A stretch of 47,053 nucleotides of DNA from Labilibaculum manganireducens. GTDB taxonomy: Bacteria > Bacteroidota > Bacteroidia > Bacteroidales > Marinifilaceae. Positions 43,936 through 47,053 of the stretch are shown here, piece by piece; the first letter of the stretch is position 1; the number at the start of each line of letters is the position of its first letter. A program made the position numbers and the translations under genes. The notes below the pieces were generated by a model. The model saw only the letters and a program-made list of their open reading frames with translations. It did no database searches and was not told the origin of the DNA. The DNA is taken from NCBI RefSeq assembly GCF_002843385.1, contig NZ_MVDE01000040.1, positions 1 to 47,053 on the forward strand, given 5' to 3'.

Positions 43936-44573
43936 AATGAAAATACACTTGTTTGTTACTTAAAATAAACTTCAAAAATAATACTTTATTGTCGCAAAAT
44001 GCACGAAACAGAATTAGTTAATTATGAAATATTATTTTTCATAGTTGCAGTATTTGTTTTCGAACTACTAAAGCATTAAATATAAATGATTGAAGAAATG
44101 AAAATGATGCTAAAGCAAGAGATTGGAACATATTAAATTCAGTTGGCTAAAGCCGAACTGCAATAGATAAAAAACACAAAGTAGTTACTGATGAAAGGAA
44201 CAAAGCAAAGAATTTATTGCTTTGTTTTTAAACAACAGATAACATGAAATTAGAATGATTGAAGAAATAAAATGATACTTAGCAAAACATCTATTGCAGT
44301 TTGGCTTTAGCCACATAAAATATAATGGGAGTAATATGAAAACTAAGTTTTGGACTACTCTGCCAATTGCTTAGCTAACCAATACAAATTCCTTCCTGCT
44401 TTAAAAGACAACATTATCCTTTATTTATCCATAATGCCCTGTAAAATATAACTAAGAATGCTTTGTATGGAGAGTATTGTTTAGTAGATTCGGGGCGAAA
44501 ACAACATGAATGCACCATGTATATGTAAAGAGCATTGATGTAATATAACGCTAGTCAGAACAAAACCAAGGAC
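43936..44573. repeat. Gene-free region with direct and inverted repeats
   Basis: TGGCTAAAGCCGAACTGCAA is part of a 25-bp arm at 44144-44168 that is inverted at 44289-44313 with one mismatch. AATGATTGAAGAAAT occurs at 44085-44099 and 44254-44268. A perfect 10-bp hairpin AACAAAGCAA/TTGCTTTGTT lies at 44199-44226 with T residues after it. No reading frame of note is present. The serpin gene starts at the right edge. Confidence 0.6.
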
Positions 44574-45776
44574 ATGAGACATTATACATTCCTGATCATA
44601 TTACTCTTAACAACTTTCTCAACTTATTCACAGGTTGATAGATTAACAAAGTCTTTAAATGCTTATTCGTTTGATTTGTACGGTCAGATTAAGGCTGATA
44701 ATGAAAATCTATTCGTTTCTCCATTAAGTACTTATTATGCTTTGTTGGTTGCGTATGAAGGAGCAAAACATGAGACAAAGGCGGAATTTGAGAAAGTGCT
44801 GCATATTGATAATTCTGAGAGCCTTACAAATTTTAAAAACTTTTCTGAGAATTTAATCTCTTGGAAAGACAGTTCAAACTATTTGAATATTTCTAATGCC
44901 ATTTGGATACAAAAAGATTTTTCAGTGATAGAGGATTATAAAAATCAAATCATTGAAAAATATTCTTCCGATTTAAAAACGGTTGATTTTAAGCAAAAGA
45001 TTAGTGCTTCAAACGAAATAAATAATTGGGTAACAAATAAAACAAATGGACTGATCAAAGACATTTGCCCTAAAGATATAAATACCGATACTCGGTTAAT
45101 CATCTTAAATACAATATGCTTTATTGGGAAATGGGGGGATGAATTCAACAAGGGATTGACCAACTCTGATTATTTTTATTCAATAAATAAAGAAAAATCA
45201 GACGTTGATTTCATGAATAAAACGGAATACTTACAGTATTATGAGAACAAGTACTTTCAGTTTATTTCAAAGCCATACGAAGGCAATGATAAATCATTCT
45301 GTATTCTTCTTCCCAAAAGCAGATACGGATTGATTGACATAGAGAATATCTTTACCAATTCAACATTAGATACTATAATGCACAATACGGATTATTTGGA
45401 CGTAAAGCTATCCATTCCAAAATTTAAATTAGAAACAACTTATTCACTCAAGGAGCCGTTAATAAAACTCGGACTTGAAAAAGCTTTCACTCGTTATGCA
45501 GATTTTTCCGGCATCACAAGTGAAGTACCTTTACTGATAAATAAAGTAAATCATAAAGCTTATATCGAGATTAACGAAGAAAAAACAGAGGCGGGCGCAG
45601 CAACAATTGTTGAGATGATGGATGGTTCAACTGGAGTCCCAATGCCCAAACCTAAGATATTTAAAGCTGACCATCCATTTACTTTTATGATTATTGACAA
45701 TAAGACGAAAGGGATTATTTTTATTGGTAGATATGTACAGGCAGAAGAACCTTTTATTGCCGAAGAATACAAATAG
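44574..45776 (+). CDS. Secreted serpin (serine protease inhibitor)
   Basis: A 400-residue serpin with a signal peptide at about 1-20 (ends TFSTYSQ). NLFVSPLSTYYALLVAYEGAKHETKAEF is the helix B/C region, TRLIILNTICFIGKWGDEF strand 3A, and FKADHPFTFMIIDNKTKGIIFIGR the C-terminal signature. The reactive-centre hinge reads EEKTEAGAATIVEMM, close to the inhibitory pattern EEGTEAAAAT but with Lys at the usual P15 Gly. It is probably still inhibitory, with the scissile bond near MMDGS. It should trap host, predator or self proteases outside the cytoplasm. Bacterial serpins are uncommon and often acquired by transfer. Repeats flank both sides. Confidence 0.93.
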   Translation: MRHYTFLIILLLTTFSTYSQVDRLTKSLNAYSFDLYGQIKADNENLFVSPLSTYYALLVAYEGAKHETKAEFEKVLHIDNSESLTNFKNFSENLISWKDSSNYLNISNAIWIQKDFSVIEDYKNQIIEKYSSDLKTVDFKQKISASNEINNWVTNKTNGLIKDICPKDINTDTRLIILNTICFIGKWGDEFNKGLTNSDYFYSINKEKSDVDFMNKTEYLQYYENKYFQFISKPYEGNDKSFCILLPKSRYGLIDIENIFTNSTLDTIMHNTDYLDVKLSIPKFKLETTYSLKEPLIKLGLEKAFTRYADFSGITSEVPLLINKVNHKAYIEINEEKTEAGAATIVEMMDGSTGVPMPKPKIFKADHPFTFMIIDNKTKGIIFIGRYVQAEEPFIAEEYK

Positions 45777-45796
45777 CCTGGCTTCAGGTTAACTAT

Positions 45797-45830
45797 AAAA
45801 GTGAGAGAAGAGATTCTTTCACTTTTTTTT
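45797..45830 (+). terminator. Terminator after the serpin gene
   Basis: AAAAGTGAGAG and CTTTCACTTTT form an 11-bp stem with one G-T pair and end in a run of T, 20 bp after the stop. Confidence 0.8.
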
Positions 45831-45938
45831 ATCGCTTGTGCTTGAAGAGAAACAGGGAGGGATGATACAAATTATGAACCATCCTTTAGCTAATTAAATG
45901 TACAGAGTACCAATTTACATGTTTAGCCATTAAAAAAG

Positions 45939-46148
45939 GTGCCTCAGCCACCAAATTTAGTACCTCGGGTATGTTCTTTGGTGCCTCAGCCACCAAATTT
46001 AGTGCCTCGGGTATGTTCTTTGGTGCTTCACCCATCAAATTTGGTGTCGTGTCCACCAAATTTAGTGCCTCGGGTATGTTTTTTGGTGCCTCGCCCATCA
46101 AATTTGATGTCGTGCCCACCTAATTTAGTGCCTCACTTACCAAATTAT
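45939..46148. repeat. Array of ten 21-bp repeats
   Basis: Ten units lie head to tail with an exact period of 21 bp. The main forms are GTGCCTCAGCCACCAAATTT plus A or G, and GTGCCTCGGGTATGTTCTTT plus G, partly alternating, with variants such as GTGTCGTGTCCACCAAATTT. As 21 is a multiple of 3 and no unit has a stop in some frames, both strands stay open, but no start signal, promoter or homologue supports a gene. 21 bp equals two helical turns, so protein binding on one face is possible. Confidence 0.9.
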
Positions 46149-46495
46149 ACTATATTATGGAATTGGCTGTACCATATGTACTTTATACTTGGCTGTAAAG
46201 CGAAATGGCATAATGCCGATGTATATTGAGTTGGGGTGTAGATGAGCTTGCTCATCCCTCTGCTGTTTTAAAACAGGATGTAATCCTGGTAAATAATTGA
46301 TTTGACTCTTAAGGATCTGTTCATACAGCCTATCGATTTTACATTCAATTTTTATCTTTCCTTAAAGTGCTTATCTTTAAAATTCAATTGAGTATTTTAA
46401 TCCGTTTTTAGCCCGACTGACTTAACCTTCCATTTGAAAATAATATTTTTACATCTCAAAAAAATGATTTCGTAGGCTGCGAAATTTATTTATAG
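46149..46495. other. Gene-free stretch right of the 21-bp array
   Basis: No coding frame can be supported. The only structure seen is the palindrome GATGAGCTTGCTCATC near 46231-46246. Confidence 0.4.
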
Positions 46496-46498
46496 TGA

Positions 46499-46674
46499 AA
46501 AAATATTTGTTGCTGTAACAATATTGATGTAGAACAGATTAAAAAAGAGGTAATTGAAAATGGCTTGACTAACTTGGGAACAAGTTGTTTCAAAATATCG
46601 TTCAAAACCTATTGAGAAATGTGAGATTCAACAGGTTATTGTTGCAGCGAAAATTTTGATAATGTGGTAAAACA
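46499..46674 (+). pseudogene. Decayed BFD-like [2Fe-2S] domain
   Basis: From 46499 one frame reads KNICCCNNIDVEQIKKEVIE and continues NGLTNLGTSC. This resembles the BFD-like [2Fe-2S] domain (C-x-C-N, then I--I--G-T and G-T-x-C). After a frame change near 46590 the text continues EKCEIQQVIVAAKI, like the C-x-x-x-I--I end of the domain. Two stops precede the first codon and no start is present, so it is a remnant. The match is by eye to a short motif and is uncertain. The bases 46675-46923 hold nothing recognisable. Confidence 0.38.
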
Positions 46675-46923
46675 AATAAAAAAGGAAGAAAAATAACAAC
46701 TTGCTAATTAAAACATTCTTAAACCCGGCGTAGTTTGCACCATTTGAACGTTCAAAAAAAGCAACTCCCAAAAACTGAAATGAATCCCTAAAGTTGGACA
46801 CAACATCTAAAGTTCACTTCAGAATGTAGATGAGAGTTTCTTAATTACATATCCAAATGAAAAAGACAATACTTATAGATAGTATTATGTGTATAATGGA
46901 AATTTATTGTTATAAACATTTAT

Positions 46924-47053
46924 CTAATATGCCTCCTTCTCTTCATTTGGAAAATCACTTCCTTTAACATCAGCAATATATTTTTGCGTGGCTTCTTTTA
47001 TAGCGCTATGTAAGTCTGCATAACGACGCAAGAATTTTGGAGAAAAGCCTTTA
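46924..47053 (-). CDS. panB: 3-methyl-2-oxobutanoate hydroxymethyltransferase, C-terminal end (partial)
   Basis: The last 42 codons of a gene that enters from the right edge. The peptide contains KGFSPKFLRRYADL, then KEATQKYIADVK and GSDFPNEEKEAY before a TAG stop. This is the usual PanB ending (KFVKRYADL ... I--Y--DVK-G-FP-E). PanB makes ketopantoate in pantothenate and coenzyme A synthesis. The catalytic part lies outside the window. Confidence 0.82.
   Translation of the reverse strand, partial: KGFSPKFLRRYADLHSAIKEATQKYIADVKGSDFPNEEKEAY

Noticed and set aside
45886-46229. Open frames on both strands through the 21-bp array
   Set aside because: Both begin with GTG inside a repeat unit and stay open only because the 21-bp unit is a multiple of three without a stop. 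No promoter, signal or family supports translation.
46770-46830. Possible insertion-sequence end (AAAGTTGGACACAACATCTA)
   Set aside because: No matching second end and no transposase fragment were found nearby.

Overview
The window reads as a chromosomal segment of an AT-rich member of the Bacteroidota, probably a marine or anaerobic Bacteroidales/Marinilabiliales-type organism; the genus cannot be fixed from the sequence. Supporting signs are a TonB-dependent receptor with an N-terminal carboxypeptidase-regulatory-like domain, DUF4625 lipoproteins, a patatin fused to a BamA-like barrel, A-rich rather than Shine-Dalgarno leaders, and promoters of the Bacteroidota TTTG/TAnnTTTG type. About 43 protein genes are supported. 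No rRNA, tRNA, CRISPR array or intact transposase gene was seen.

Layout. 0.2-5.0 kb (minus): a metal-uptake operon led by a Fur-family repressor whose dyad operator overlaps its own -7 box, followed by a His/Cys-rich small protein, a TonB-dependent receptor and two DUF4625 lipoproteins. 5.7-8.1 kb: divergent Gfo/Idh/MocA oxidoreductase and fucose-isomerase-like protein. 8.1-11.6 kb (minus): a Cys-rich PAS protein, a YeiH-type transporter with its LysR regulator, and a membrane methyltransferase-like protein. 11.9-18.6 kb (plus): azoreductase, a large GAF protein, a patatin/surface-antigen protein and an outer-membrane barrel. 18.6-21.4 kb (minus): lysC-lysA behind what looks like a lysine-codon leader peptide and terminator. 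21.5-25.2 kb: MIF-like tautomerase, ArsC/Spx-like protein and a LysR regulator divergent from a DJ-1/PfpI protein and a YqhD-like alcohol dehydrogenase. 25.3-27.5 kb: arsenic resistance (arsR, arsC, ACR3). 27.6-29.8 kb: a histidine kinase/response regulator pair.

29.8-30.5 kb is a long tandem repeat. 30.8-34.5 kb holds a secreted small protein, two tandem paralogues made only of GH2-like sugar-binding modules, and a serine hydrolase. 34.7-36.2 kb pairs a Crp/Fnr regulator with an NmrA-like reductase behind an FNR-like box. 36.4-39.8 kb is a probable regulon: a DUF2231 membrane protein, a CusRS-like two-component system and a lipoprotein rubrerythrin, with an identical 18-nt site at the same spacing before the two outer genes. 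40.2-43.7 kb (minus): AsmA-family protein and a small lipoprotein. 44.6-45.8 kb: a secreted serpin. The right end holds a ten-unit 21-bp repeat, a decayed BFD-like ferredoxin remnant and the 3' end of panB.

The most interesting unexplained structures are the tandem start-codon leader repeats before arsC and before the lipoprotein gene at 43.7 kb, the lysine-rich leader and attenuator before lysC, the shared operator around the rubrerythrin system, the 21-bp array, and several palindromic repeats.
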